NCBI RefSeq assembly: GCF_913566895.1
Contig: NZ_CAJYCN010000016.1
Location: 17,524 to 81,523, forward strand
Reading direction: 5' to 3'
DNA from: Listeria ilorinensis
GTDB lineage: Bacteria; Bacillota; Bacilli; Lactobacillales; Listeriaceae
DNA: 64,000 nt
In this document: one piece after another, positions 16,145 through 25,855 of the stretch
How the letters are laid out: the number at the start of each line of letters is the position of its first letter
How positions within the stretch are numbered: the first letter of the stretch is position 1
The notes under the pieces: generated by a model
What the model was told of the DNA's origin: nothing
Databases searched by the model: none
What the model saw: only the letters and a program-made list of their open reading frames with translations
Position numbers and translations under genes: made by a program

Positions 16145-17138
16145 AATAAAGCAGATCAAGAAACTCTTCTTTGGTAATATTACCGAAGTACGTTTTGATA
16201 TCTACATCTTGCAGTGCTTTTTCTAAATCTTCACGTTTATAGTGAACACCACGAAGTTTTTCTTCAATCTCTGTCACATCACCGATTCCGAAAAAGTCCC
16301 CAAAAATTTTGATGTCGCTGATCACGCCTTTTTCTACATCGAGGCGCAAATCAATCGACCCCACTGGAAAGCGTTTGGAACGTTCCAGGTTGAATTTTGG
16401 TGATTTGCCGTAATTCCAGTCCCAATTGGCGTAGCGTGCTGCTGAAATTTCATGGATACGCGACCAATCTGCCTCAGTTAGTTTATATTCCTTGACATCT
16501 GCTACATCCTGAACATTAAAAATCGAACGGAGCAAGAGATCCCGGAATTCTTCTGTGGTCATTTTTTGGTCCATAAATTGCGATATATTAGCTACACGGC
16601 TGCGAACTGACTTGATACCTTTTGATTCTAGCTTGTCCTTCCGAGGCTTCAAAGAGGCTGCCACATGATCCAGATTCAGATCCAGCATCAACGTGCCATG
16701 AGAGAACATTTTGCCTTTTGTTGCAAATTGCGCATTGCCTGAAACTTTATAGCCATCAATCAGCAAATCGTTCCGGCCCTTGAGTTCTGCTTCCACACCA
16801 ATTTTTCTTAGGGCTTCAACAATCGGCTGCGTGAATTTAGCAAAATTATGGAAGCTTTCGCCGTCATCTTCTGTGATAAAACTAAAATTCAGATTGCCTT
16901 CATCATGGTAGACTGCTCCGCCACCTGATAAGCGACGTACGACAATGACTCCATTTTTTTCGACATATTCCGTATTGATTTCTGCCACCGTATTCTGATT
17001 GCGCCCGATGATAATGGATGGCTGATTAATGTAAAATAGGAGAACCGGTTCGTCTAAATCCAATTCCGTCAAAATAAATTCTTCGACAGCCAAGTTGATT
17101 CGCGGATCTTTTTCATTTTTATTATCAATAAAATACAC
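16143..17138 (-). CDS. lplA: lipoate-protein ligase A
   Basis: 331 residues with the biotin/lipoate ligase core: RRLSGGGAVYHDEGNLNFSF (about 68-87) binding lipoyl-AMP, then GRNDLLIDGYKVSGNAQ with the conserved lysine near residue 133, and a C-terminal accessory domain (about 250-331). It attaches scavenged lipoate to E2 subunits of 2-oxoacid dehydrogenases. In Listeria this enzyme (LplA1) supports growth in host cytosol. The gene downstream of the MBL hydrolase matches the yhfI-lplJ order of Bacillus. Confidence 0.95.
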   Translation of the reverse strand: MYFIDNKNEKDPRINLAVEEFILTELDLDEPVLLFYINQPSIIIGRNQNTVAEINTEYVEKNGVIVVRRLSGGGAVYHDEGNLNFSFITEDDGESFHNFAKFTQPIVEALRKIGVEAELKGRNDLLIDGYKVSGNAQFATKGKMFSHGTLMLDLNLDHVAASLKPRKDKLESKGIKSVRSRVANISQFMDQKMTTEEFRDLLLRSIFNVQDVADVKEYKLTEADWSRIHEISAARYANWDWNYGKSPKFNLERSKRFPVGSIDLRLDVEKGVISDIKIFGDFFGIGDVTEIEEKLRGVHYKREDLEKALQDVDIKTYFGNITKEEFLDLLY

Positions 17139-17152
17139 GTTTTTCTACCCCT

Positions 17153-17884
17153 TTATATTGTGATCGATAATCCTTTTTCAGCAAGTAAAATTTCTCCGTT
17201 AAATTCAGCAGCAGCTTCGGTTTTCAATTGTTGCAACGAACCATTTTGCGGTAGATGAGTGAGCATCAATTTCTTCACGGATGCCTGTTTGGCAAGTCGT
17301 CCCACCTCAATACTCGCCATATGTACACGAGACTTTCCAGCCATTTCCTTAAAAAAGTTCGTATCAGCAAATAGAAAATCAGCCCGCTCGGCGAAAGCGA
17401 CAAAACTTTCTTGATAGGCACTGTCTGCCGTGTAGACGACGGACTTTCCATTAGCGGAAAAACGCATCGCAAAGCAGGGGACCGGATGAATAGTCCGTAA
17501 GAATGAAATGCTGAATGGCCCCACTTCCAGTATGTCCTCTTCCTGATAGACATATGCTTCCGTAACGTCTTTCATGTTCAAATAAGAAAAACCGCGTTCA
17601 TCTTCATTGTGCGCGTAAATCGGTAATATGGGCGGACGATTTTCCTGATTTGAAAGCAATCGAATATGCTGCAAGATCCCTACATCTGCCACATGGTCAG
17701 GATGATAGTGTGACAAAATAACCGCATCTAGATCGGCAGGATCCAGATAGTTCTGCATAATGGAAACAGCGCTTGCCCCCACATCAATCAGCAGTTTGAA
17801 ACCCTCTTCCTCAAGCAGATAGCTGGAAGTCCCATCGTTTTTCAAAGGATAACCTCCCCAATGTCCAAAAACAGTGAGTTGCAT
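17153..17884 (-). CDS. MBL-fold metal-dependent hydrolase, YhfI-like
   Basis: 243 residues. The metallo-beta-lactamase motif HYHPDH (about 59-64) and further ligands in TIHPVPC, YTADSAY and LTHL are present, in the order of the RNase Z-like/YhfI branch. The start MQLTVFGHWGGYPLKNDGTSSYLL is typical for it. Substrate unknown. It precedes lplA by 14 bases, an arrangement also seen in Bacillus subtilis (yhfI-lplJ). Confidence 0.88.
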   Translation of the reverse strand: MQLTVFGHWGGYPLKNDGTSSYLLEEEGFKLLIDVGASAVSIMQNYLDPADLDAVILSHYHPDHVADVGILQHIRLLSNQENRPPILPIYAHNEDERGFSYLNMKDVTEAYVYQEEDILEVGPFSISFLRTIHPVPCFAMRFSANGKSVVYTADSAYQESFVAFAERADFLFADTNFFKEMAGKSRVHMASIEVGRLAKQASVKKLMLTHLPQNGSLQQLKTEAAAEFNGEILLAEKGLSITI

Positions 17885-17945
17885 CTTTTCACATCCTTTC
17901 TGATTCCTTCTTCATCATACACTAAAAAATGACTTTCAGATACTC

Positions 17946-18623
17946 CTACGCTCCCTCAATCAAATGATCTAAAAGTGCAAATAATATCTCCCGATTCTCT
18001 GTAGGAATTACAGTTTGTTCGATCGCTTCACGTGTCTGTACATAAGGGCCATCTGTAATATAAGCAGCATCATGCTGAACAATCGCGGCTACATTTTCCT
18101 GCTTGGTTTCAAAGTGAAATTGCAGTCCTATGAGATTCGGCTCAACAAAGAAACCTTGATTGGAACAGCCGACAGAGGAAAAAATCCTCTGAGCTCCTTC
18201 TGGTAAGATAAAAGTATCACCGTGCCAGTGAAATACAGTTAATTCATTTGGAAAGTCTGCCATTGCTGGAATGGCAGTTGTCGTTTGGATAGGAAAGAAA
18301 CCGACCTCTTTTACCGGATTGGGTACAACCTGTCCGCCAAGTGCCGCAGCAATTTGCTGGGCGCCCAAACAAACTCCAAAAATAGGCTTTTTTCTCTGAT
18401 GGAGCGCCCGAATCAATCTGCGTTCCTCTTCGAGTGGTTCCCAGTCGTCATAAATATTCATCGGTCCGCCAAGCACCACCAAAAAGTCAACCTCTTCCGC
18501 GCTTGGAACAGCCTCCCCTAAGTCGAGTCGGTGAACCTGAAGCGCATACCCACGCTCCTTACACCAATCTCCAATCAATCCTGGATTTTCAAAAGCGACA
18601 TGTTGTAAACAATCAATTTTCAT
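17946..18623 (-). CDS. class I glutamine amidotransferase-like protein
   Basis: 225 residues with the triad-type GATase motifs: VVLGGPMNIYD (oxyanion, about 49-59), GVCLGAQQIAAALG with the nucleophile Cys near residue 83, VFHWHGDTF, and LQFHFETKQE with the catalytic His and Glu near 168-172. It stands alone without a synthetase domain, like the YfeJ/GuaA-like amidotransferases that may hydrolyse gamma-glutamyl compounds. Substrate not inferable. GAAAGGAG precedes the ATG. Confidence 0.87.
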   Translation of the reverse strand: MKIDCLQHVAFENPGLIGDWCKERGYALQVHRLDLGEAVPSAEEVDFLVVLGGPMNIYDDWEPLEEERRLIRALHQRKKPIFGVCLGAQQIAAALGGQVVPNPVKEVGFFPIQTTTAIPAMADFPNELTVFHWHGDTFILPEGAQRIFSSVGCSNQGFFVEPNLIGLQFHFETKQENVAAIVQHDAAYITDGPYVQTREAIEQTVIPTENREILFALLDHLIEGA

Positions 18624-18638
18624 CTGCTTGCTCCTTTC

Positions 18639-18712
18639 AAAAAAGACTCCTCAGCAGGCTGAAAAGTCAAAAACTGTTAAACAGCTTCCGCTTCCTACCA
18701 AATGAAGGAGTC
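18639..18712 (-). terminator. probable terminator after srtA
   Basis: GGACTCCTTC pairs with GAGGAGTC at the far end, with an inner AGCTGTT/AACAGTT hairpin, followed by six T on the minus strand. The large loop makes this less certain. Confidence 0.5.
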
Positions 18713-18721
18713 CAATTTTCA

Positions 18722-19387
18722 TCATTGACTAAAATACTTTTTTTCAAGATCATCTGTCATTTTCTCGGTTTTGACTAGCTTCCCTGTGGCCACAAATCGC
18801 TTCGTCGTCTCTGTTGGTTTATCACAGGTAATCAAAGTGATTGTCGCATCATCAGTAGGGTTCAGTACCGAAACATCTGTCTCATTAATTGTTTTGGTTT
18901 GATCGATTTCATATTCATATACATTTTGCTGGTCGGTTAGGTAAACTTTCGCACCTTTTTTAACATTCATTAATGGCCCGAAAAGCAGTGATTCCTGCTT
19001 CATATGGTGGCCAGCAAGCGGATAGTTCCCTTCGCCCATTTTCTGATCCGGTAACATTGTTGTCGCCCCGGCCAAAAGATTTGCTGTGTTTGTTCCTTTA
19101 AAAACAAGCAATTGAATATCTACGGAAGGAATGGAGATCGCACCGACTACAGCTTCTTTATTATAATTCGCCGCCCCCTGTAAAACAGAAGTCATCGATG
19201 GAAGCGCAACACTATCATAATCAAACGTTGCATCCTTCTCGTTGTTTTTTTCTATGTCTTTTTGTGAATAGTTTTCGATCGTTTCATGACTGCTCATATA
19301 TTTTACAATCCCGTCTTTAATGAAAGGTGAAAATACTAGAAGCAGGCCAATAATCAATATAATGATCGCTATTGTTTTCTTTAGCAT
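18722..19387 (-). CDS. srtA: class A sortase
   Basis: 221 residues, the normal length of Listeria SrtA. A single N-terminal membrane anchor (about 5-25) precedes the extracellular beta-barrel with catalytic His127 (LAGHHM), Cys188 (TLITCDK) and Arg197 (TKRF). It cuts LPXTG proteins between Thr and Gly and joins them to lipid II. The ATG at 19387 follows GAGGAGG; it begins two bases before the end of the upstream DNA-glycosylase frame, so the two are coupled. The longer open frame lacks a ribosome site. A surface protein with a sorting tail lies at 31670-33403. Confidence 0.96.
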   Translation of the reverse strand: MLKKTIAIIILIIGLLLVFSPFIKDGIVKYMSSHETIENYSQKDIEKNNEKDATFDYDSVALPSMTSVLQGAANYNKEAVVGAISIPSVDIQLLVFKGTNTANLLAGATTMLPDQKMGEGNYPLAGHHMKQESLLFGPLMNVKKGAKVYLTDQQNVYEYEIDQTKTINETDVSVLNPTDDATITLITCDKPTETTKRFVATGKLVKTEKMTDDLEKKYFSQ

Positions 19388-19388
19388 A

Positions 19389-20063
19389 TCATGCCTCCTC
19401 ACCGCTTTCTTCATTATAAAGCAACTCCGCCCCTTCTGCAACTTGCAAAGAACGCCATCCAGATTGAGAATCTATCGGTTCTTTTTTTCCTGACAGAAAC
19501 GGGTTTCCCTGCACTGTAAAGCGCAATGGGTAGAATGTAGACAGTCGCTTGTTCGGAATGCCGATCCGCACTGTGCTACTGATTTGTTTGGGAATCCTCC
19601 CTTCCTCCAGCCAAATATTACTCGTAAAAATCGTTTTCCCATAATCTTGCATGCTTAATTTCAAGGCTTGTGTCAGCTTTCCGGGACCGTTTGAAATCTC
19701 TCGTCCAGTTCGTCCACCTCGATTTCTGCTCATCAAGGTCGAATCAGAGACTGGCTCAACGGCACGGATCAGAACGGCTTCTGGAATTCCTTCTGACATG
19801 GTAATGATATTCAGCAGCACTTGCTGATGCATTTGATACATATAAATATGGCCGGGAGACTGGAACATAATGCGGGTCCGCTTTGTCAATCGGTTCCCAT
19901 AGCTGTGTGCCGCTTCGTCATCTTTCCCAAGATAGGCCTCAGTTTCAGTAATATAGGCTTCATAGCATTCGTTTCCGATCTGATGGACTATTTTCTTTCC
20001 TAAGAGATCCCGTGCGACCATTGTAGTGGATTTATAATGAAAAAAATCCGGTGTCAGTTTCAT
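19389..20063 (-). CDS. 3-methyladenine DNA glycosylase (AAG/Mpg family)
   Basis: 224 residues. The AAG-family blocks are visible: ARDLLGKKIVHQ, ITETEAYLGKDDEAAHSYGNRLTKRTRIMF with the catalytic Glu, GHIYMYQMHQQVLLNI, and the SNGPGKLTQAL motif. It removes alkylated purines in base excision repair. GAGG lies eight bases before the ATG. The coding region runs directly into srtA. Confidence 0.93.
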   Translation of the reverse strand: MKLTPDFFHYKSTTMVARDLLGKKIVHQIGNECYEAYITETEAYLGKDDEAAHSYGNRLTKRTRIMFQSPGHIYMYQMHQQVLLNIITMSEGIPEAVLIRAVEPVSDSTLMSRNRGGRTGREISNGPGKLTQALKLSMQDYGKTIFTSNIWLEEGRIPKQISSTVRIGIPNKRLSTFYPLRFTVQGNPFLSGKKEPIDSQSGWRSLQVAEGAELLYNEESGEEA

Positions 20064-20165
20064 CGTATCGCCTCATTTCCTTCTTAATTTTAAGCAAAAA
20101 CAGCCTTTTTTGCACGATTTTTTACTTACGGCACATTTTCCGACTTGAGACGCATGTGTTTTAGC

Positions 20166-20193
20166 TTGCCTTTTGTTAAACTTATGTTAGAAT
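20166..20193 (+). promoter_or_regulatory. candidate ltaS promoter
   Basis: TTGCCT (20166-20171), 16-bp spacer, TAGAAT (20188-20193), about 120 bases before the ATG. The rest of the 250-bp region between the divergent genes holds no recognised element. Confidence 0.45.
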
Positions 20194-20315
20194 TATGTTA
20201 ACGTGGGTTCGGGTATGAATGTCTTAATTTATACATATGTACCTGCTTTTTTTAATCAGCACGCTTTTATAAGCATAAAAGAAACCCAGCAAAAAGAGTG
20301 TAGGAGAGGTGTACT

Positions 20316-22367
20316 ATGAAAAATGGGAACGGGAAAGTCCGGGCCTTTTTGAGCAAGAATTATGGCTTTTTTATTCTTGCCGTTGTTTTATTTTGGATTA
20401 AATCTGTCATTGCCTATGTGACCCAATTTAATTTGGGTATTGAAAATCTAATGCAGCAATTTTTACTGATCATCAACCCGATCGGTTCGACAGTATTCTT
20501 TATGGGATTGGCTCTTTTTGCCAAGGGCCGCCGCTCGCATATTTGGATCATCGTGATCGATTTCTTACTGACATTTATTCTTTATGCGAATATGGTCTAT
20601 TATCGATTCTTCAGCGACTTTATCACGCTTCCTAACCTAAGTCCAAAACAAATGTCGAATATGGGCGATATGGCTGGCAGTGTCTTCGCTTTGATGAACT
20701 GGACAGATATTTTCTTCTGGCTGGATATCATCTTCTTGATTTGTCTACTTGCCTTCCACATCGTTGTACCGGAAAGAGCAGATCGGATGAGAGCGCGTAA
20801 AGTAGTTGGCGTTTTGACATTGGGTGTAGCGATTTTCTTCGCAAACTTAGGTCTTGCAGAAATCGATCGTCCGCAGCTTTTGACTAGAACTTTTGACCGT
20901 AATTATATTGTTAAATATTTGGGCATGACCAATTATCAGATTTACGATGCTGTGAAAAGTACAGAAGCAGAAACACAACGTGCCTTGGCTGACAGCAGTG
21001 ATGTGGACGAAGTGCTTAACTATACGAAATCAAAATATGCTACGCCTAACCCGGAATATTACGGTGTAGCTAAAAATATGAATGTCATCTATATCCATTT
21101 GGAAAGCTTCCAGCAATTTTTGGTCGACTACAAGCTAAATGGCGAAGAAGTCACACCAACTATTAATAGCTTTTTCCATGATAAAAATACAATCAGTTTT
21201 ACAAATTTCTTCCACCAGACAGGCCAAGGGAAAACTTCCGATGCCGAAATGATGCTGGAAAATTCACTTTATGGACTGCCACAGGGTTCAGCCTTTACGA
21301 CGAAAAGCCAGAACACTTATGAATCAGCTCCTGGTATTTTAGCCAATTACGGTTATGATTCCGCTGTTTTCCACGGAAACTATAAGAGTTTCTGGAACCG
21401 AGATGAAATTTACAAAGAATTTGGCTACAATCATTTCTTCGATGCTAGTTATTACAACATGAAAGAAGAAGATTTGACTGAGTACGGCCTGAAAGATAAA
21501 CCTTTCTTCGAGCAGTCAGAGCAATATATCGAAACCCTTCAGCAGCCGTTCTATGCGAAATTCATTACCCTAACTAACCACTTCCCGTACCCAATCGATG
21601 CTGATGAGGCATCCATTGATCCAGCGACCACGGGAGATTCATCCGTTGATACGTATTTCCAAACCGCCCGCTACTTGGATGAAGCTGTGGCAGAGTTCTT
21701 GGATTACCTGAAATCATCTGGACTGTATGACAATTCTGTGATCATCATGTATGGAGACCACTATGGTATCTCAGATAACCATGCCGATGCGATGAGTCAA
21801 ATTCTTGGAACAGATTATAATGCCTACCAGAATGCCCAAGCACAGCGTGTACCGCTTATGATTCACGTTCCTGGTGTGGAAGGTGGCATCAACACGACTT
21901 ACGGTGGTGAGATTGACGTTCTGCCAACTGTTCTTCACCTTCTGGGGATCGATACGAAAGATTATCTGGAATTCGGTACTGATTTACTCTCAAGTGAACA
22001 TAAACAAGTGGTACCATTTAGAAACGGCGACTATATTACACCGGAATATTCCATGATCGGCGGCAAGTATTATAACCAGCAAACGGGTGAACCGATCGAG
22101 ACGGAAACAAAAGAAATGAAAGAGACGAAACAAACCGTCCAGAAAGAATTATCACTTTCCGATTCTGTTCTTGAAGGTGACTTGCTCCGCTTCTACAAGC
22201 CGGATGACTTCAAGAAGATTGATCCGACAGACTATAACTACAATAAAGGCAAGCAGAAATGGCCGGGATCTTCCCCCACTTCTGACAGTACCAAAGCCAC
22301 TGAACAATCTGGCAAAAATGAAGACAGCTCAGATGCAGCGGATTCAAGTGCAGCTACTGCCAATTGA
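20316..22367 (+). CDS. ltaS: lipoteichoic acid synthase
   Basis: 683 residues. Five N-terminal membrane helices (about 17-35, 47-68, 76-96, 130-150, 163-181) are followed by an ALA signal-peptidase-like site (about 223-225) and a sulfatase-fold domain. The nucleophile is expected at Thr302 in HQTGQGKTSDAE, with Mn2+ ligands in YIHLESFQ, GDHYG and HFPYP regions. LtaS transfers glycerol-phosphate from phosphatidylglycerol to the growing chain. A Ser/Asp/Lys-rich low-complexity tail (about 640-683) follows the catalytic domain. GTAGGAGAGG precedes the ATG; a compact terminator follows. Confidence 0.96.
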   Translation: MKNGNGKVRAFLSKNYGFFILAVVLFWIKSVIAYVTQFNLGIENLMQQFLLIINPIGSTVFFMGLALFAKGRRSHIWIIVIDFLLTFILYANMVYYRFFSDFITLPNLSPKQMSNMGDMAGSVFALMNWTDIFFWLDIIFLICLLAFHIVVPERADRMRARKVVGVLTLGVAIFFANLGLAEIDRPQLLTRTFDRNYIVKYLGMTNYQIYDAVKSTEAETQRALADSSDVDEVLNYTKSKYATPNPEYYGVAKNMNVIYIHLESFQQFLVDYKLNGEEVTPTINSFFHDKNTISFTNFFHQTGQGKTSDAEMMLENSLYGLPQGSAFTTKSQNTYESAPGILANYGYDSAVFHGNYKSFWNRDEIYKEFGYNHFFDASYYNMKEEDLTEYGLKDKPFFEQSEQYIETLQQPFYAKFITLTNHFPYPIDADEASIDPATTGDSSVDTYFQTARYLDEAVAEFLDYLKSSGLYDNSVIIMYGDHYGISDNHADAMSQILGTDYNAYQNAQAQRVPLMIHVPGVEGGINTTYGGEIDVLPTVLHLLGIDTKDYLEFGTDLLSSEHKQVVPFRNGDYITPEYSMIGGKYYNQQTGEPIETETKEMKETKQTVQKELSLSDSVLEGDLLRFYKPDDFKKIDPTDYNYNKGKQKWPGSSPTSDSTKATEQSGKNEDSSDAADSSAATAN

Positions 22368-22374
22368 TATGAAC

Positions 22375-22408
22375 AAAACCCTGTAAGTTAAACTTGCAGG
22401 GTTTTTTG
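22375..22408 (+). terminator. ltaS terminator
   Basis: AAAACCCTGTAAG/CTTGCAGGGTTTT hairpin and six T. Confidence 0.9.
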
Positions 22409-22475
22409 TATACTTTTGACTCCCCCGCTTCTTTTTGCTATTCTATAAAAGGATTTCATCGAAAGGGAGAGACGT

Positions 22476-23723
22476 ATGAAAATACTAAAAAATTATATGT
22501 TTACGATTTTGCTTCTGAGCGGGATCGTGATTGGTGGGATTAGTGGGATTGTTTTCGGGGAAAAAGCGGCCATCGTAAAGCCTATCGGTGAGTTGTTTTT
22601 GAATCTGATGTTTGTTGTGATCGTACCGCTTGTTTTTTTAAGTGTTTCATCAGCTATTGCAAATATGGAACAAATGAAACGACTTGGGAAGATCATGGGA
22701 ACTGTTTTCGCCGTTTTCTTTACAACGGCACTAATCGCTGCTGTAATTGCTTTTATAGGTACGTTGCTTTATAATCCGCTGCAAAATGTGGACACTTCAG
22801 CCCTTCTTGCGCACTTGCCTGAAGCACCAAGTGAACAAGGAAAAACACTTGGTGAGATTATTGTCTCCACATTTACTGTGCCTGATTTTCTGGATCTTTT
22901 TTCTAAGTCCAATTTATTACCACTGATCATTTTTTCTATTCTTTTTGGGCTTGCAACCACACTAGCCGGTGAAAAAGGACGACCGATTGCAGATTTCCTG
23001 CAGGCTGGTACAACGGTCATTTTAAAAATGATCCACTTGATTATGTATCTTGCGCCTATAGGACTGGGCTGTTATTTCGCTGCAACTGTCGGTGAACTAG
23101 GGCCACAAATCTTAAATGGCTATGTCAATGCCTTTTTGCTTTATTTACTGCTAGCGATCGTTTACTTCTTTGGTGCAAACAGCTTGTATGCTTGGATTGC
23201 GGGAGGAAAGCTTGGCTTCATGACCTTCTGGAAGAATGTATTAACACCAGCTGTTACAGCCATTGCCACCTCTTCCAGTGCTGCTTCCATTCCTGCCAAT
23301 CTTTTAGCAACGAAAAAAATGGGCGTTCCAGATGATATTGCAGAAACTGTGATTCCACTTGGGGCCAATACGCATAAAGATGGGTCCGTCATGGGAGGAA
23401 TCATCAAAATCGTGTTCCTCTTCACCTTATTTGGCAAAGACATGACGAGTCCAAGCAGTATTTTAGCCATTATTCTTGTCGCTTTCCTTGTTGGTGCTGT
23501 CATGGGAGCCATTCCAAGTGGCGGCATGACGGGAGAATTACTGATTTGTTCAGTGTTCGGCTTTTCACCGGAGCTTGTAGGAACAATCATGATTATTAGT
23601 ACCATCATCGATATTCCTGCCACCCTGCTGAATTCAACTGGGAACACAGTCTGTGCCATGATGGTAACACGTTTTGTCGAAGGTAAAGACTGGTTAAAGA
23701 AAAAAGTAATGATCAAAGCATAG
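22476..23723 (+). CDS. dicarboxylate/amino acid:cation symporter (DAACS family)
   Basis: 415 residues, eight hydrophobic segments plus re-entrant loops. The first hairpin signature is the Ser-rich TAIATSSSAASIPANL (about 265-280), followed by IPLGANTHKDGSVMGG (the unwound helix 7 substrate/Na+ region) and the second hairpin AIPSGGMTGELL. These define the GltP/DctA-type symporters of glutamate, aspartate or C4-dicarboxylates. Substrate cannot be fixed by eye. GAAAGGGAGAG precedes the ATG. Confidence 0.92.
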   Translation: MKILKNYMFTILLLSGIVIGGISGIVFGEKAAIVKPIGELFLNLMFVVIVPLVFLSVSSAIANMEQMKRLGKIMGTVFAVFFTTALIAAVIAFIGTLLYNPLQNVDTSALLAHLPEAPSEQGKTLGEIIVSTFTVPDFLDLFSKSNLLPLIIFSILFGLATTLAGEKGRPIADFLQAGTTVILKMIHLIMYLAPIGLGCYFAATVGELGPQILNGYVNAFLLYLLLAIVYFFGANSLYAWIAGGKLGFMTFWKNVLTPAVTAIATSSSAASIPANLLATKKMGVPDDIAETVIPLGANTHKDGSVMGGIIKIVFLFTLFGKDMTSPSSILAIILVAFLVGAVMGAIPSGGMTGELLICSVFGFSPELVGTIMIISTIIDIPATLLNSTGNTVCAMMVTRFVEGKDWLKKKVMIKA

Positions 23724-23832
23724 ATACTAAAATTTTATTACTTATTTTTGAGCAATTTTCTGGAATTGCTCTTTTTTTCGTTCTATAATCAATATGTAAG
23801 CGATATCAAAAGGAATCAAGGAGGAATTTTTT

Positions 23833-24585
23833 ATGGGAAGATTAGCAGGAAAAGTTGCGATCATTACAGGGGCTGCAGGGGGCCAGGGCAAGGCGGAAGC
23901 ACTACTGTTTGCCAAGGAAGGCGCCATTGTAATCGCAACAGACATGCAAGAAGCTCTACTTAAGGAAACTGAAAAGGAGCTGCAGACAATTGAGCCGAAA
24001 TCACTTACTTTTAAACATAATGTCGCAAGTGAAGAAGACTGGCAGCATATTGTCGACCAAGCGATCGAACACTTTGGACACATTGATATCCTGGTAAATA
24101 ATGCAGGAATCAGCACGGAAAAAACAATTTTAAATACGACCCTTGACGAGTGGAATAAAGTGCTCACAGTCAATTTAAACGGAACTTTTCTCGGTATGCA
24201 GAAAGTTATTCCGCATATGCAAGAAAATGGCGGTGGTTCAGTCATCAATATTTCGTCCATTGCCGGACTTACAGGTGGATCAGGGGCCAGCAGTTATACA
24301 GCCTCTAAAGGAGCGGTGCGTTTGCTTACAAAAGCCGTAGCTGTTGATTTTGCAAAAGACAATATTCGTGTCAATTCTGTTCATCCGGGCTATATTGAAA
24401 CCCCTATGACGAAGCAGCTTTTTGAAAGTGAGGAAACGCGGGGCTGGTTCCAATCGCTCACACCCCTTCCACGACTTGGTAAATCCATTGATATTGCTGA
24501 GGGTGTCTTATATTTGGCAAGTGATGAATCTAGTTTTGTCACAGGTGTGGAACTCCCCATCGACGGAGGATATTTCGCCCAATAA
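23833..24585 (+). CDS. short-chain dehydrogenase/reductase
   Basis: 250 residues, classical SDR. The nucleotide motif TGAAGGQGKAEALLF (about 13-27), NNAG (about 89-92), catalytic Ser in ISSIAGLTGG, the YTASKGA triad (Tyr155, Lys159 approximately) and the PGYIETPMT loop are all present. Acidic residue DMQEA after strand 2 suggests NAD(H) preference. Resembles glucose 1-dehydrogenase/3-oxoacyl reductase-like SDRs; substrate unknown. AAGGAGGAA lies upstream. Confidence 0.9.
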   Translation: MGRLAGKVAIITGAAGGQGKAEALLFAKEGAIVIATDMQEALLKETEKELQTIEPKSLTFKHNVASEEDWQHIVDQAIEHFGHIDILVNNAGISTEKTILNTTLDEWNKVLTVNLNGTFLGMQKVIPHMQENGGGSVINISSIAGLTGGSGASSYTASKGAVRLLTKAVAVDFAKDNIRVNSVHPGYIETPMTKQLFESEETRGWFQSLTPLPRLGKSIDIAEGVLYLASDESSFVTGVELPIDGGYFAQ

Positions 24586-24590
24586 CACGC

Positions 24591-24635
24591 AAAAAGACAG
24601 CTTATCCTGTTGGATCAGCTGTCTTTATTTTTTTC
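24591..24635 (+). terminator. SDR gene terminator
   Basis: AAAGACAGCTTATCC/GGATCAGCTGTCTTT hairpin followed by ATTTTTTT. Confidence 0.85.
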
Positions 24636-24701
24636 TTCATTCTCCTAATTGTTTGTGCTACAATGAGAAATGGATAAAAGTTGGGAGGCAAAGAAACGCG
24701 A

Positions 24702-25850
24702 ATGAGTAGCAAAGATTTTTCTTTTCATCGTAAAAGCCCAGAAGAGCTCCTTGCTCAGATTGAAAAACTAAAACGTGGCAAACTAAAAATTTATATTGGC
24801 TCAGCGCCGGGAGTTGGAAAGACCTACCGGATGCTGACAGAAGCACATGAACTCCAGCAAGAAGGTATTGACATCGTGATCGGTCTTGCTGAAACACATG
24901 GCCGAAAAGAAACGGCCGCCTTACTGAATAATCTGGAAATGATTCCTTTAAAAGAGATCCATTACAAAGAAAATACCTATATGGATTTGGATGTCGAGGC
25001 AATCATTGCTCGAAATCCTGAAGTGGTGGTCATTGATGAACTGGCTCACTCGAACGTACCCGGCTCCGAAACTGATAAACGCTATCGCGATATCGAGCGC
25101 ATCCTCCAAGCGCGAATCAATGTCATTACAGCTGTAAATGTCCAGCATCTTGAAAGTTTGCATGATGTGGTCCATGATATTACGGGTGTTTCTGTGCGCG
25201 AGCGTATTCCTGACAGCGTAATTGATGCAGCGGATGAAGTGATTCTGATTGATGTAACAGCCGAAACTTTACAAAAGCGGCTTCGGGATGGCAAGATTTA
25301 TCAACCAGAAAGAATCGAACAGTCGCTCGAAAATTTCTTTACAACTAAGAATCTATCCGCCTTGCGAGAAATTGCTTTACGTGAAGTAGCGGATGATGTG
25401 GATGATAAATCTGACAAAAAAGCCGCTCAGCTCCGAGCAGCGATGATGAATGAAAAAATTCTCGTTTGTATCAAAAATGATGCGAATGCAGAAAAATTGA
25501 TCCGTCGCGGTTATCGGATTGCCGACCGGTTACGCAGTGAGCTCTACATCCTGATGGCCATTGATAAAGAGCTGGAAGAACTGCCAACACATATTCAGGA
25601 AAGCTATGCGGAGTGGCGCGATCTTGCACAACAATTTGGTGCCCATTTTCTACTTGAACCAATGAAAGAGCGCAAAATTCCCCAAGTGATTACAGATGTA
25701 GCTAACAAAAAACAGATCACCCAAATCATTTTAGGGCAATCAATCAAAAGCCGTGTGGAAGAAATCGCCAAAGGGTCGATCGTAAATGCCATTATGCGGC
25801 AAACAGACGGTGTGGACATCCATATCGTCGCTAATTCTAGAAAAAATTAA
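24702..25850 (+). CDS. KdpD-like stub: KdpD nucleotide-binding plus Usp domain, no kinase
   Basis: 382 residues. Residues about 15-225 are the KdpD N-terminal domain with Walker A GSAPGVGKT (33-41) and Walker B VVVIDELAHSN (108-118). Residues about 245-382 form a universal-stress-protein domain, the part that binds c-di-AMP in staphylococcal KdpD. The four-helix membrane region, GAF, HisKA and ATPase domains of full KdpD (about 880 residues) are absent; a terminator follows, so this is a complete short gene. No kdpFABC or kdpE lies nearby. The ATG at 24702 is 13 bases from GGGAGG; a TTG at 24681 would overlap it, so the start is uncertain. Confidence 0.85.
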   Translation: MSSKDFSFHRKSPEELLAQIEKLKRGKLKIYIGSAPGVGKTYRMLTEAHELQQEGIDIVIGLAETHGRKETAALLNNLEMIPLKEIHYKENTYMDLDVEAIIARNPEVVVIDELAHSNVPGSETDKRYRDIERILQARINVITAVNVQHLESLHDVVHDITGVSVRERIPDSVIDAADEVILIDVTAETLQKRLRDGKIYQPERIEQSLENFFTTKNLSALREIALREVADDVDDKSDKKAAQLRAAMMNEKILVCIKNDANAEKLIRRGYRIADRLRSELYILMAIDKELEELPTHIQESYAEWRDLAQQFGAHFLLEPMKERKIPQVITDVANKKQITQIILGQSIKSRVEEIAKGSIVNAIMRQTDGVDIHIVANSRKN

Positions 25851-25855
25851 TCCTC

